Of a stretch of DNA of 64,000 bases, positions 9,721 to 17,466 are shown piece after piece. The position numbers and the translations under genes are program-made. Source of the stretch: Paenibacillus nasutitermitis (GTDB lineage Bacteria > Bacillota > Bacilli > Paenibacillales > Paenibacillaceae); the NCBI RefSeq assembly GCF_014641075.1, contig NZ_BMHP01000001.1, positions 930,001-994,000 on the forward strand. Reading direction: 5' to 3'. The number at the start of each line of letters is the position of its first letter. Position 1 is the first letter of the stretch. A model generated the notes under the pieces. It saw nothing but the letters and a program-made list of their open reading frames with translations. It did not search any database and was not told the origin of the DNA.

Positions 9721-10191
9721 ATGAAATGTCCGTATTGCGATTACGCGGGAACCAAAGTATTGGATTCCAGACCTGCGAACGACAACAAGTCCATCCGCCG
9801 TCGCCGTGAATGCGAGAAATGCACCCGAAGATTTACGACCTTCGAGATGATTGAAGAAACCCCGCTGATCGTTGTCAAGAAAGACGGTAGCCGTGAAGAA
9901 TTCAATCGCGACAAAATCCTGCGTGGTCTGATCCGTGCCTGCGAGAAGCGCCCTGTTCCGGTTGAGAAGCTTGAAGTGATTGTCTCCGAGGCCGAGAAGG
10001 AACTGCGTACGACTGCTCAGGCCGAGGTCCAGAGCCGCGAGATCGGCGAGCTTGTCATGATGCAGTTGTACCCCGTAGACGAGGTGGCCTATGTTCGTTT
10101 TGCCTCCGTATACCGGCAGTTCAAAGACATCGATATGTTCATGAAAGAGCTCAATAGCCTGCTCTCTAATGGCGGCAATAAAAGTGATTGA
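9721..10191 (+). CDS. nrdR: Transcriptional repressor NrdR
   Basis: This 156-residue regulator represses ribonucleotide reductase genes in response to ATP/dATP. An N-terminal zinc ribbon holds four cysteines (CPYC at 3-6 and CEKC at 31-34) and [16 protein letters not shown] is the family signature. An ATP-cone domain covers about 49-139 ([16 protein letters not shown]). In Bacillus nrdR is usually followed by dnaB and dnaI. Here a tRNA and an accessory segment follow instead, so the usual order is interrupted. Confidence 0.96.
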   Translation: MKCPYCDYAGTKVLDSRPANDNKSIRRRRECEKCTRRFTTFEMIEETPLIVVKKDGSREEFNRDKILRGLIRACEKRPVPVEKLEVIVSEAEKELRTTAQAEVQSREIGELVMMQLYPVDEVAYVRFASVYRQFKDIDMFMKELNSLLSNGGNKSD

Positions 10192-10239
10192 CAGATACGC
10201 TAGTCTGATGGTATGATCTTACTTGTCGCCATGATTCAC

Positions 10240-10315
10240 GGGGCCTTAGCTCAGCTGGGAGAGCGCATCGCTGGCAGCGATGAGGTCAGGGGTTCGATCC
10301 CCCTAGGCTCCACCA
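10240..10315 (+). tRNA. tRNA-Ala (anticodon GGC)
   Basis: A full 76-base cloverleaf can be drawn. The acceptor GGGGCCT pairs with AGGCTCC, the D-arm is GCTC...GAGC, the anticodon stem CATCG/CGATG encloses the loop CTGGCAG with anticodon GGC, and the T-arm contains GGTTCGATCC. The 3' CCA is encoded. Partial copies of this tRNA lie at 10554-10574 and 25820-25859, which marks it as the probable integration point of the segment to its right. Confidence 0.97.
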
Positions 10316-10327
10316 AACAATAAATTT

Positions 10328-10355
10328 AAACCACTTCATTCGAAGTGGTTTTTTT
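10328..10355 (+). terminator. Rho-independent terminator of tRNA-Ala
   Basis: AAACCACTTC pairs with GAAGTGGTTT around the loop ATTC, followed by a T run. It lies 12 bases after the tRNA CCA end. Confidence 0.85.
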
Positions 10356-10360
10356 ATTGT

Positions 10361-10396
10361 TGGTGGAGCCCTAATAGGGGGCGAACCCGGGTTCGC
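10361..10396 (-). repeat. tRNA-3'-end-like repeat with perfect palindrome
   Basis: Read on the minus strand this ends in GGGCTCCACCA, like the acceptor end of a tRNA. It contains the 20-base perfect palindrome GGGCGAACCCGGGTTCGCCC at about 10379-10398. A near copy lies at 51650-51684, also directly after a terminator T run. Confidence 0.6.
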
Positions 10397-10453
10397 CCGC
10401 GCGGACGAAATGGAGGGAGTAAGCTTCGAAGAAATACCTCTAATGTAGGAGCA

Positions 10454-10480
10454 CGGCGTCTGAATCTACCGCTAAAAGTC
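10454..10480 (+). repeat. 27-bp dispersed repeat, copy 1
   Basis: This 27-base sequence beginning CGGCGTCTGAATC recurs exactly at 33719-33745 and with one base missing at 34925-34950. It lies inside the tRNA-Ala scar region. Its function is unknown; the other two copies border duplicated gene fragments, so it may be a recombination point. Confidence 0.75.
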
Positions 10481-10493
10481 ATCGTCGAGTAGG

Positions 10494-10574
10494 CTTCGTC
10501 AGCCTACAATCAAGATTCATACATCCCATGAACCGGCATGCCAAGTAAAAGGCATCCCCCTAGGCTCCACCAAA
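10494..10574 (+). repeat. Left copy of 75-bp tRNA-linked element, ending in a duplicate tRNA-Ala 3' end
   Basis: Positions 10494-10568 match 25869-25943 at most positions. The last 21 bases (10554-10574) repeat the 3' end of tRNA-Ala including its CCA (10297-10317). The sequence AGGCTTCGTCAGCCT forms a small hairpin. The pattern looks like an attachment-site duplication. With the terminators at 10328 and 10589, this accounts for the 10316-10649 gap, which holds no gene. Confidence 0.75.
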
Positions 10575-10588
10575 TATTACAAGCGCAC

Positions 10589-10626
10589 ACGCGCACACTC
10601 ATTTATTAGAGTGTGCGCGTTTTTTG
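10589..10626 (+). terminator. Strong terminator-like hairpin
   Basis: ACGCGCACACTC (10589-10600) pairs perfectly with GAGTGTGCGCGT (10609-10620) around ATTTATTA, followed by T residues. It stands just upstream of the VOC gene and insulates it from the tRNA side. Confidence 0.8.
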
Positions 10627-10649
10627 CGTTTTCGGGGAGGATATATTTA

Positions 10650-11421
10650 ATGAACCATGTGAACAACATAGGTGATTTGTTTTGGTTGGATTTGAAGTCG
10701 TTAGATGTTGATAAGACCAAGACATTTTACGGGGAAGGATTTGGCTGGTCATTTATAAATGAAAATTGGGGTCACCGAAAGCAAACGGTGATTTATTTCG
10801 AAAAGTATCGTATTGGAGGATTAACAGATCTTCGTTCACCGGTCTATCCACCTGAGACGGAGCCGCATGCTAGTATTTATATTTTGGTCAATCATGTAGA
10901 TACAATGCTGGATAGAGCGGTAGAAGCGGGTGGAAAAGTTATGCTTGAGCCATTTGATCTTCCTGGGATGGGACGTATGGCGACGCTGCAAGATCCGCAG
11001 GGGGCTGTGTTTTCTGTCTGGGAGCAAACTGGGGCTTTTACGGGGATTGGAACGCAGGAAGGGGCTGCGGAGAGGCTAAGCTGGATCGTACTTTTTTCGA
11101 GGGAAGTTTTCCAAGCAAGTCAGTTTTATCAGCAAGTATTTGATTGGGAAATGAAGCGCATGCGTGACGGGGATCGGGTTAGAAATGGGATTTGGAACAA
11201 AGGAGAGCAGATTGGTGCCATCGTGGAGAGGGATGGAACAGAAAAACATATCACAAATGAGTGGATCATCGGATATAAAGTTCAAGCATTGGAGAAGCAA
11301 TGCCAAGACAGTTAGTTTAGGCGCACAGGCTGCGGAAACACGGTCAGAGCGTCAAGGAACAAGTAAAATGGTGTATGGGATCGGAGCGGATGGTATTCCG
11401 TTTGTGTTGATTCAAGTTTAA
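10650..11421 (+). pseudogene. Two-domain VOC (glyoxalase/bleomycin-resistance fold) protein, frameshifted near its 3' end
   Basis: The gene starts at the ATG at 10650 behind GGGGAGG. The first frame gives 222 residues with two VOC repeats (FWLDLKSLDVDKTKTFYGEGFGW and SWIVLFSREVFQASQFYQQVFDW). It stops at 11315 after VQALEKQCQDS. The next 35 codons, in another frame, read VSLGAQAAETRSERQGTSKM and end VYGIGADGIPFVLIQV, the normal end of such a domain. One extra base (or two missing) near 11305 explains the break. Function is unknown beyond the metal-dependent VOC fold. A sequencing error is possible. Confidence 0.75.
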
Positions 11422-11471
11422 TTTTCAGGAATATATCTGTAAATAGACTTCAAATCTTTTGGACATAAAGG

Positions 11472-11579
11472 GAAGCCCAAGTCATATTGGACGCTTCCTG
11501 CGAACAGCATAGCGAAATACTTGTAAAAGGCTTAGAGCGCAATGTAGATGTTGAGCTTATTACGAAATCCAACGGCTGA
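11472..11579 (+). pseudogene. Short coding-like remnant
   Basis: An open frame of 35 codons between two stops reads ILDASCEQHSEILVKGLERN and then VDVELITKSNG, which looks protein-like. It has only a TTG (11487) as possible start. I do not recognise the family. It may be the tail of a gene lost in the rearrangements around it. Confidence 0.25.
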
Positions 11580-11649
11580 TTAGAAGAAAACAACCCATAA
11601 AATGCCCGTTCGACCTCCTACGGGGAGGCGAAAGGGCTGAAAAGTCTGA

Positions 11650-11764
11650 AAAGTCTGCTTTCACGGTACTTGGATCTTTGTTAACCTTTAGGAACCGCCG
11701 TATGCGGACCCGCATGTACGGTGGTGTGAGAGCTCAGAGGCTAGTCGCCCCCTGCTACTCGATT
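11650..11764 (+). mobile_element. 3' end of a group II intron (class C-like), domains V and VI
   Basis: From 11691 the sequence GAACCGCCGTATGCGGACCC begins a short hairpin closed by GTACGGTGGTGTGAG, which is the domain V form of bacterial group IIC introns. It is followed by a domain VI-like stem and the typical ending CTACTCGAT. No reverse transcriptase gene or 5' end is visible, so this is a dead fragment. It accounts for most of the 11422-11781 gap. Confidence 0.8.
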
Positions 11765-11781
11765 ATTTTCTGACACGTTGG

Positions 11782-12033
11782 TTGAAGGCTGCCATTGTTT
11801 CGCTTGTAGAAGAACTCGAAGTAAACATTCGCAGAGATTCCAGACACCGCGCGCCCAGAGAAGAAGTTACGGAACAATTCGAACAATTCAGCCGCTCTTT
11901 TTTCGAAGCTCAGCAAAAGTTGTACTCCAGTTGGGAAGAGAAACGGGGCTTTTTAGGCGCAATGGAAAAAGAACAACTGTATATCCATGGATTTATGGAT
12001 GGTTACAAGGTAAACGGCGGATTCAATGAATGA
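11782..12033 (+). CDS. Small hypothetical protein
   Basis: This 83-residue, highly charged and mostly helical protein starts at a TTG (MKAAIVSLVEELEVNIRRDS) and ends with YIHGFMDGYKVNGGFNE. I do not recognise it with confidence. It directly follows the intron remnant, so its original N-terminus may have been replaced by intron-flanking sequence. It could be a phage- or plasmid-type accessory protein or a fragment of one. Confidence 0.45.
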   Translation: MKAAIVSLVEELEVNIRRDSRHRAPREEVTEQFEQFSRSFFEAQQKLYSSWEEKRGFLGAMEKEQLYIHGFMDGYKVNGGFNE

Positions 12034-12054
12034 AGTCATGAAAGATCATCCAGT

Positions 12055-12255
12055 ATGATTATTGATGATGGCAGCCGCATGCAACCCATGTTTACAACCG
12101 AAGCCCTGGATGCGATTTACGCGCATACGCACGGCATCTGCCGGGAGATCAATAACATCTGCACCGCTACCCTGCTGGATGCCGTCTTGCGAAAGGACAA
12201 GCTGATTGATCTGGCTCCACATCAAAACCAAGCACGTAGTACTGGCTTCAATTAG
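12055..12255 (+). pseudogene. C-terminal fragment of an ExeA/TniB-like transposition ATPase
   Basis: This 66-residue frame contains FTTEALDAIYAHTHGICREI, NNICTATLLDAV and KDKLIDLA. It resembles the C-terminal lid of the ExeA-like AAA ATPases that accompany some insertion elements (family pattern: FT.EA...IY..S.G..R.IN..C...L..A). The nucleotide-binding part is missing, so this is a transposon scar rather than an active gene. The assignment rests on this short stretch only. Confidence 0.5.
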
Positions 12256-12323
12256 CCTTCCCCGTGCAAATTTTTTTGTCCGTCACTATAGTTGTCGAAA
12301 CCTGATCGCCATCTTCATGTCTG

Positions 12324-12371
12324 CGGAGAAAAAAAAGCCACCGTTATTGGCGGTTCCGAATGAATTCTCCG
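12324..12371 (+). other. Nested hairpin upstream of the toroid-enzyme promoter
   Basis: CGGAGAA (12324-12330) pairs with TTCTCCG (12365-12371) and ACCG/CGGT forms an inner stem. There is no T run. It could be the remains of a terminator for the left-hand debris. Apart from this and the promoter, the gap 12256-12535 shows nothing. Confidence 0.35.
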
Positions 12372-12429
12372 TCAATTAATGTGGTGTATGACATTAACAA
12401 TTACGGTAATTGGAAATCGATAAATGATA

Positions 12430-12458
12430 TTGACACAGAAACTTCCTCCTTGTAATAT
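12430..12458 (+). promoter_or_regulatory. Sigma-A promoter of the secreted toroid enzyme gene
   Basis: TTGACA (12430-12435), a 17-base spacer and TAATAT (12453-12458). The gene starts 78 bases further on behind AAAGGGGGG. An operator-like repeat directly follows the -10 box. Confidence 0.75.
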
Positions 12459-12460
12459 AG

Positions 12461-12478
12461 ACATGTATAAACATGTAT
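12461..12478 (+). promoter_or_regulatory. Operator site 1 of the glycan locus
   Basis: ACATGTATAAACATGTAT consists of two 8-base direct repeats with a 2-base gap, i.e. a 10-base period placing both on one DNA face. It lies over the expected transcription start. The same motif stands at the promoters at 17385 and 18953. The likely binder is the GntR-type regulator encoded at 17467. Confidence 0.75.
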
Positions 12479-12535
12479 TTATTAGAGAACCATCTGATTG
12501 GACTGAATTACAATCCTAAAGGGGGGATATAAAGA

Positions 12536-15500
12536 ATGAAGATTTATCAGTCTACGATCAGAATTGTCATGGCTTTGACGGTGATCGGCACGATGATGTT
12601 ATTCAACCATTTTCCGGTTCATGCTTCCGATTACACGTATGACAGCTTTAAGAAGTACGATCAAAGTTGGAATTATGGCAGAGGCTTCAGCGATCCTGTT
12701 CTGACTGCGGATGCGGCCGATGGGGGGACTGTGGCATGGGCGCAATCCTATCTGCTTAACGGGTACGTAAACAGCTATCATGCTTCCAAGGATAATTACT
12801 GGCTGGACAAAATCGTGGATCAGACCGACAGGCTGCTTACAAATGCTTCGACGCTTGGCGGTACCGCCAAAGGATGGCCGTCGTTGTATTCCTATCCGAT
12901 GCTGGATAACCGTGATTTCAAATTCGCGGGCCCCTTGAACGGAGCAACGGAAATGGTGCTGAACGGCGGATTCGAGACTGCCACGGGAGGAATACCGAAT
13001 AACTGGACAAGGACGGGCGGATCTGCCGATGTTTACGTGTCGACGACGGAGAAATTCGCCGGAAATCAGGCGATTGTCATTAAGTACAATGGCACAGGAA
13101 CGCCGAAGCTGACTCAGACAATTACTGTTGCGCCAAATCAGGAATACACGCTCAGTTACTACGCCAAAACAAATGGTTACCAGACGGGAGCCATCCTCAG
13201 TGCAGTCGATACGGCTACCGGTTCAGTCTTGGCCAATTCAAAGGTGTCGGATATGGATCCGGTCGTCTATCATCCGAATTGGGAACGTTACGCCTACAAT
13301 TTCACCGCGCCTTCTTCGGGGAGCATCAGGCTGGAAATCGCCCTGACTTTCTACCAGGATACGGGGTGGATGGCTTACTTCGATCAGATTTCTGTAATGG
13401 CCGCAAACGCATCAAACGCAGCCACGATTGTCCAAAACGCGTCCTTCGAGACAGTGAACGGCAGCGATTCCACGCTGCCGCAAAGCTGGAGCCGCTGGCA
13501 GGGAAGCGCGTCTACCGCTTATCGGTCCATGTTGGTTACGGATGGATATGACGGCACAGCTTCGGCGGTCATCAAAGCGAACGGCACATCCTGGCAAACG
13601 ATAGAGCAGACGCTCGCATACACTCCCAATACCGTTTATACAGTCAAATTTTCCGCCAAGAATAATATGTCCACCGCAGTCGGCAAAGTGGATGTTATAG
13701 ACGAGAACAATATTACGTATGGGAGCATCACGTTTCAAAATGACACATGGTCCGTTTATAACTTTACTTTCAACGCTCCGTCCGCAGCGGGACACACCTT
13801 GAAGCTGAGACTGCTTCAGAACGATTACACGAACAACAAGTGGGTCACGGTCTACGATAGCGTGAACGCGTATCCGGTTCAACAGACGTCGTCCGCATCC
13901 TGGGAGCTTGTGAACGGCAATTCGGCTAACGCCTACCGGACCAATCAGTACAGCCCGAATTCAAACGTTCCTTGGGGAGTGGTCGTTTCCAACAGCAGTA
14001 CGCAATCTCCATATTACAAGCAAAGACTGCTGGGATATGCCGCGGGAACCAAACACGGTCTTAGCGTAACGGCGAAAGCGCTCAGCGGCTCAACGGGCAG
14101 AGTGACGGTATACAACGAAACGACCGGTACGGAAATCGCTCGTAAAGACTTTGCCATTAACGAGTTCGGGTCGTTTGTCCTTGGTTTCACCACCCCTTCA
14201 AATACCTCGGATATCGTGACGATCCGGATTGGGTTGGCGGATAACGTCAATGGGCACGGGGCGGTTTACAGTAACGTGAATGCTGGGGAATACGGATTTT
14301 ATATGGTTCACGAAGGCATGATTATGAATCCCGTTTTGAATTTCGTGAAGCTGGTTCAGAACGATTCGTCGCTTCATACCGCGTACTTGAGCAAGGCCAA
14401 CGCATACAAAGCCTTTATCGTCGATAATTTGTACAGCAAGTGGGAGTCGAATTGGCAAGATATTAACGCCTCCTCGGGGATTTACAAGCAAACGAACAGC
14501 AACGTCGGGCAATCGAATCCAGGCAAAAGCTTGGCTAACAATCAATATTTATCGTACGGAGGAGCTTTGTACTTGCTGTATGACGTTACAAGCGATTCGA
14601 CTTATCTGAACAGGGCCAATAAAATGGTTACCGCGTTCAAAAACAAGCTGAGCACGAACGCGTCGGGGGGCTATCAATGGAATTACTGGAGCAATCACGG
14701 CTCATGGGATAACAACTTCTGGTTTGATGACGCCAGCGTTTATAGCTTCGTTGATGATCTGACTCATTCAGCGGTGGCGCTGACCGGCCCGATCGAGGCT
14801 TATCGGCATGGTCAAGTGTTTACCCAGAGCGATATGATCAAGTTCTCCAAGACATTCACAGATGTGATGTGGAACGGTTCGGCGTCGCCGTATTTAATCA
14901 GTCACAGCCTCAATACGACAGGGGCGTATCCGATCCATTATCATTCATGGACGCCTTATGCGGGCTTCTGGGGCATGCTGGCAGAGGTTAATGCTTCTAT
15001 GAAAAATATCATAAGCGGAATTGTGAAGGATCCGAAACAATCGGTCTACTTTCCGTTGACGGGCACCGCTGCGTTGAGATGGGCGAATGAAAACACAATG
15101 TTGAATCAAGGCTTCGAATATACCAATCCCGCAGATTCAACGTTGCCGCTTTATTGGCAAAGGTGGCAATCGACAAGCGCTACCGCATATATCGATACGG
15201 TCAATTTCCGGAGCGGAAGTGCGGGAATGACAGTGAAAACAAACCCGGCAGCAGGCTGGCAGGTGCTTGAGCAGATCGTTGCCGATTACGAGCCGAATAC
15301 GGAATATACCTTGAGCTTTTATGCGAGGAACAATGCGACGCCAGCCAAAGGCAGGGTGGATATCGTTACCGATACGACAAGCGCCTTATTGACAACTGTC
15401 AATTTCGACAGCGGGACTTGGACGAAATATACGGCGACATTTCGTACCCCGGCGGCAGCGACAGAAAAGCTGAAAATCAGGCTCTATCATCAGGATTATG

Positions 15501-16027
15501 CGGTATCCGGAGGGATCAGCTACTTCGACGACGTATCCCTCGCTCCCTCCTTGTTCCACTCCGCAATTCCCAATGGGGGATTTGAATACACGGAGTTTTC
15601 GGATCCTACGTTGCCCAAATGGTGGAGCAGAGGGGGGACGACTTTGGAGAGCAAAGCGGTTGTGGCTCCCGCATTTAATTACCGTGGCACTCAAAGCCTC
15701 AAGCTGGAAACCTCGCCAGCGAACGGCGTTCAGGAGCTTATGTATTCCTGGTACGGCTACAAGCCGTCCGGCAATTACACGCTGAAGTTCTCGGCATCGC
15801 TTGGGGCGGGTTCAACTACGGGAGGGAAAATCATCGTTCGAGATAGGACGGCCGGAACGGATTTGGCGACGGTAACCTTCACGGCGACAGGACAATTTTA
15901 CGATTATTCAACGACCTTTACTGCCCCGACAAGCTATGACCATGAGTTAAGGGTTATCATTCAGCATGATAATCCTGCCGCGAGCGGGGGCGTGATTTAT
16001 GTCGATGAACTGGGTATTACGTTATAA
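12536..16027 (+). CDS. Large secreted carbohydrate-active protein: alpha/alpha-toroid domain with CBM4/9-like modules
   Basis: This 1163-residue protein has a signal peptide ending at VHA-SD (about residue 30). Residues 31-130 (DPVLTADAADGGTVAWAQSY...) look like the first helices of an alpha/alpha-toroid glycan enzyme. Three beta-sandwich modules follow (about 140-290, 295-450 and 460-580; motifs NGGFETATGGIPNNW and NASFETVNGSDSTLP). The toroid then resumes at about 585-835 (YLSYGGALYLLYDVTSDSTY, DDLTHSAVALTGPIEAYRHG). Two more such modules end the protein (860-1010, 1020-1163). A catalytic role as lyase, hydrolase or epimerase is inferred; the family is not certain. The start follows AAAGGGGGG at 12518. 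Confidence 0.75.
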   Translation: MKIYQSTIRIVMALTVIGTMMLFNHFPVHASDYTYDSFKKYDQSWNYGRGFSDPVLTADAADGGTVAWAQSYLLNGYVNSYHASKDNYWLDKIVDQTDRLLTNASTLGGTAKGWPSLYSYPMLDNRDFKFAGPLNGATEMVLNGGFETATGGIPNNWTRTGGSADVYVSTTEKFAGNQAIVIKYNGTGTPKLTQTITVAPNQEYTLSYYAKTNGYQTGAILSAVDTATGSVLANSKVSDMDPVVYHPNWERYAYNFTAPSSGSIRLEIALTFYQDTGWMAYFDQISVMAANASNAATIVQNASFETVNGSDSTLPQSWSRWQGSASTAYRSMLVTDGYDGTASAVIKANGTSWQTIEQTLAYTPNTVYTVKFSAKNNMSTAVGKVDVIDENNITYGSITFQNDTWSVYNFTFNAPSAAGHTLKLRLLQNDYTNNKWVTVYDSVNAYPVQQTSSASWELVNGNSANAYRTNQYSPNSNVPWGVVVSNSSTQSPYYKQRLLGYAAGTKHGLSVTAKALSGSTGRVTVYNETTGTEIARKDFAINEFGSFVLGFTTPSNTSDIVTIRIGLADNVNGHGAVYSNVNAGEYGFYMVHEGMIMNPVLNFVKLVQNDSSLHTAYLSKANAYKAFIVDNLYSKWESNWQDINASSGIYKQTNSNVGQSNPGKSLANNQYLSYGGALYLLYDVTSDSTYLNRANKMVTAFKNKLSTNASGGYQWNYWSNHGSWDNNFWFDDASVYSFVDDLTHSAVALTGPIEAYRHGQVFTQSDMIKFSKTFTDVMWNGSASPYLISHSLNTTGAYPIHYHSWTPYAGFWGMLAEVNASMKNIISGIVKDPKQSVYFPLTGTAALRWANENTMLNQGFEYTNPADSTLPLYWQRWQSTSATAYIDTVNFRSGSAGMTVKTNPAAGWQVLEQIVADYEPNTEYTLSFYARNNATPAKGRVDIVTDTTSALLTTVNFDSGTWTKYTATFRTPAAATEKLKIRLYHQDYAVSGGISYFDDVSLAPSLFHSAIPNGGFEYTEFSDPTLPKWWSRGGTTLESKAVVAPAFNYRGTQSLKLETSPANGVQELMYSWYGYKPSGNYTLKFSASLGAGSTTGGKIIVRDRTAGTDLATVTFTATGQFYDYSTTFTAPTSYDHELRVIIQHDNPAASGGVIYVDELGITL

Positions 16028-16066
16028 GGCACTTCAATATTGATAAAGAAACGGAGTTTATCAAAG

Positions 16067-16174
16067 ATGAACAGACTGGCGATTAACGGCGGCAATCCGG
16101 TACGAACGACACCCTTTATGGAGTGGCTTGATCAATGGAGCTATGTCGTCCAAGGAGAGGGTATGATCCGATGA
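16067..16174 (+). pseudogene. N-terminal stub of a DegT/DnrJ/EryC1/StrS sugar aminotransferase
   Basis: A 35-codon frame begins MNRLAINGGNPVRTTPFMEW, the usual N-terminus of DegT-family aminotransferases (LAI.GG.PVRT.PFP.W). It stops after MIR, and its stop overlaps the start of the oxidoreductase (ATGA, 16171-16174). About 350 residues are missing. The stub may now serve only as a translational leader for the next gene. It is too short to be an enzyme. Confidence 0.55.
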
Positions 16175-17307
16175 AACTGGGGGTAATCGGCTACGGATCA
16201 CGCATTCGGGACGTATTAGAAGAGCTAAGAGGCGTTGATGATCGATGTTTCGTCGGGGCGATTGCGGATGTCCGGCATGCGGAAATCAGGAATAATTGGC
16301 ATGAGCGCGGAGGGGATGTTCCCCGGTTCTATAAGACGACTGAGCAAATGCTGCAGAAGGAAAGGCTGGACGGTATTCTGATCGGTACCCGTTGCTCGCT
16401 TCATACGGACATCGCTTTGAGAGTGCTGCCGACGGGGCTGCCGCTTTTCCTGGAGAAGCCGGTCGCGACCAGCATCGAGGATTTGCAGCGTCTGAAGCTC
16501 GCGTATGAAAGACACCCGTCTCCCGTACTTGTTTCTTTTCCGTTGCGCACATCGCCGATGATCCGGCTCGTCAAAGAGATCATCGACTCTGGCAAAATCG
16601 GAACGGTCGAGCATGTCCAGGCGGTAAACAACGTAACCTACGGAGGCGTATATTTCCATAACTGGTACAGAGACGAGCGGGAGACCGGCGGATTATTCTT
16701 GCAGAAAGCGACACATGATTTCGATTATATCAATCACTTGACAGGGCAGAAGCCAGTGGCGGTATGTGCGATGGTTTCAAAACAAGTTTTCAAGGGCGAT
16801 AAGCCGGCGGGTCTGAAATGTGCGGATTGTGCCGAAAGGGAAAGCTGTGAGGAAAGCACGGCCAGCAGTAATAATCGCAACCGTACGCCTAAGGAGTGGG
16901 AATACTGCTGTTTCGCCGAAGATACGGGTAATGAGGATTCCGGGAGCGCCATTGTCAAATATGAATCGGGCATGCACGTCAGCTATTCGCAAAACTTTTT
17001 CGTGAGACGCAAAGCCGCAACGCGCGGAGCCCGATTGGTCGGCTATAAAGGTACATTGGAGTTTGACTTTTATACGGACACGGTCAAAGTATATATGCAT
17101 CACACGCCACGCGTCGATACGTACGCGCTTGATCCGGATCAAGCGCATTTCGGCGGAGATGTCGTATTGGCGCAAAATTTCATCGAAATGATGAATGGAA
17201 CCGGGAAGCCACTAAGCACGCTAGATTCCGGCCTGCTAAGTGCATTAATGTGCTTGAAAGCGAGAGAATCGGCACACACAAGCACCTTTCAACAAATCGT
17301 CTGGTAG
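16171..17307 (+). CDS. Gfo/Idh/MocA-family NAD(P)-dependent oxidoreductase with a cysteine-rich insert
   Basis: This 378-residue protein has an N-terminal Rossmann fold (MKLGVIGYGSRIRDVLEELR) and the family EKP motif (PLFLEKPVATS). Such enzymes oxidise or reduce sugars and inositols, or take part in redox-assisted glycoside cleavage. The ATG at 16171 is chosen because an upstream in-frame start at 16135 lies inside the aminotransferase stub and has no family match. Around residues 216-252 there are six cysteines (KCADCAERESCEE, then EYCC). It lies between the toroid enzyme and the regulator, so it probably acts on a sugar released by this locus. Confidence 0.88.
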   Translation: MKLGVIGYGSRIRDVLEELRGVDDRCFVGAIADVRHAEIRNNWHERGGDVPRFYKTTEQMLQKERLDGILIGTRCSLHTDIALRVLPTGLPLFLEKPVATSIEDLQRLKLAYERHPSPVLVSFPLRTSPMIRLVKEIIDSGKIGTVEHVQAVNNVTYGGVYFHNWYRDERETGGLFLQKATHDFDYINHLTGQKPVAVCAMVSKQVFKGDKPAGLKCADCAERESCEESTASSNNRNRTPKEWEYCCFAEDTGNEDSGSAIVKYESGMHVSYSQNFFVRRKAATRGARLVGYKGTLEFDFYTDTVKVYMHHTPRVDTYALDPDQAHFGGDVVLAQNFIEMMNGTGKPLSTLDSGLLSALMCLKARESAHTSTFQQIVW

Positions 17308-17351
17308 ATATCGCATTCCCGTTAAGGCGGCTTACCACCAATTGCCCTTCG

Positions 17352-17380
17352 TTGCTCTCGAGGTAGTTATCCCCTATAAT
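17352..17380 (+). promoter_or_regulatory. Promoter of the GntR-SBP regulator gene
   Basis: TTGCTC (17352-17357), a 17-base spacer and TATAAT (17375-17380). Operator site 2 follows four bases after the -10 box, so the regulator probably controls its own gene. Confidence 0.65.
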
Positions 17381-17384
17381 GTAG

Positions 17385-17402
17385 ACATGTATTAACAGGT
17401 AT
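17385..17402 (+). promoter_or_regulatory. Operator site 2 of the glycan locus
   Basis: ACATGTATTAACAGGTAT differs from the shared ACATGTAT-NN-ACATGTAT form by one base in the second half. It sits at the same place relative to its -10 box as site 1. Confidence 0.7.
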
Positions 17403-17466
17403 GCAATAAAGGGGTGTCGCTACGAAGCTTTTCGTGCAGCGGGTACTCGAGAGGAACGGTTGGAAG

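Noticed and set aside
12055..12255. A complete ExeA-like ATPase gene
   Set aside because: No Walker motifs; only the C-terminal part remains, so it is listed as a fragment.
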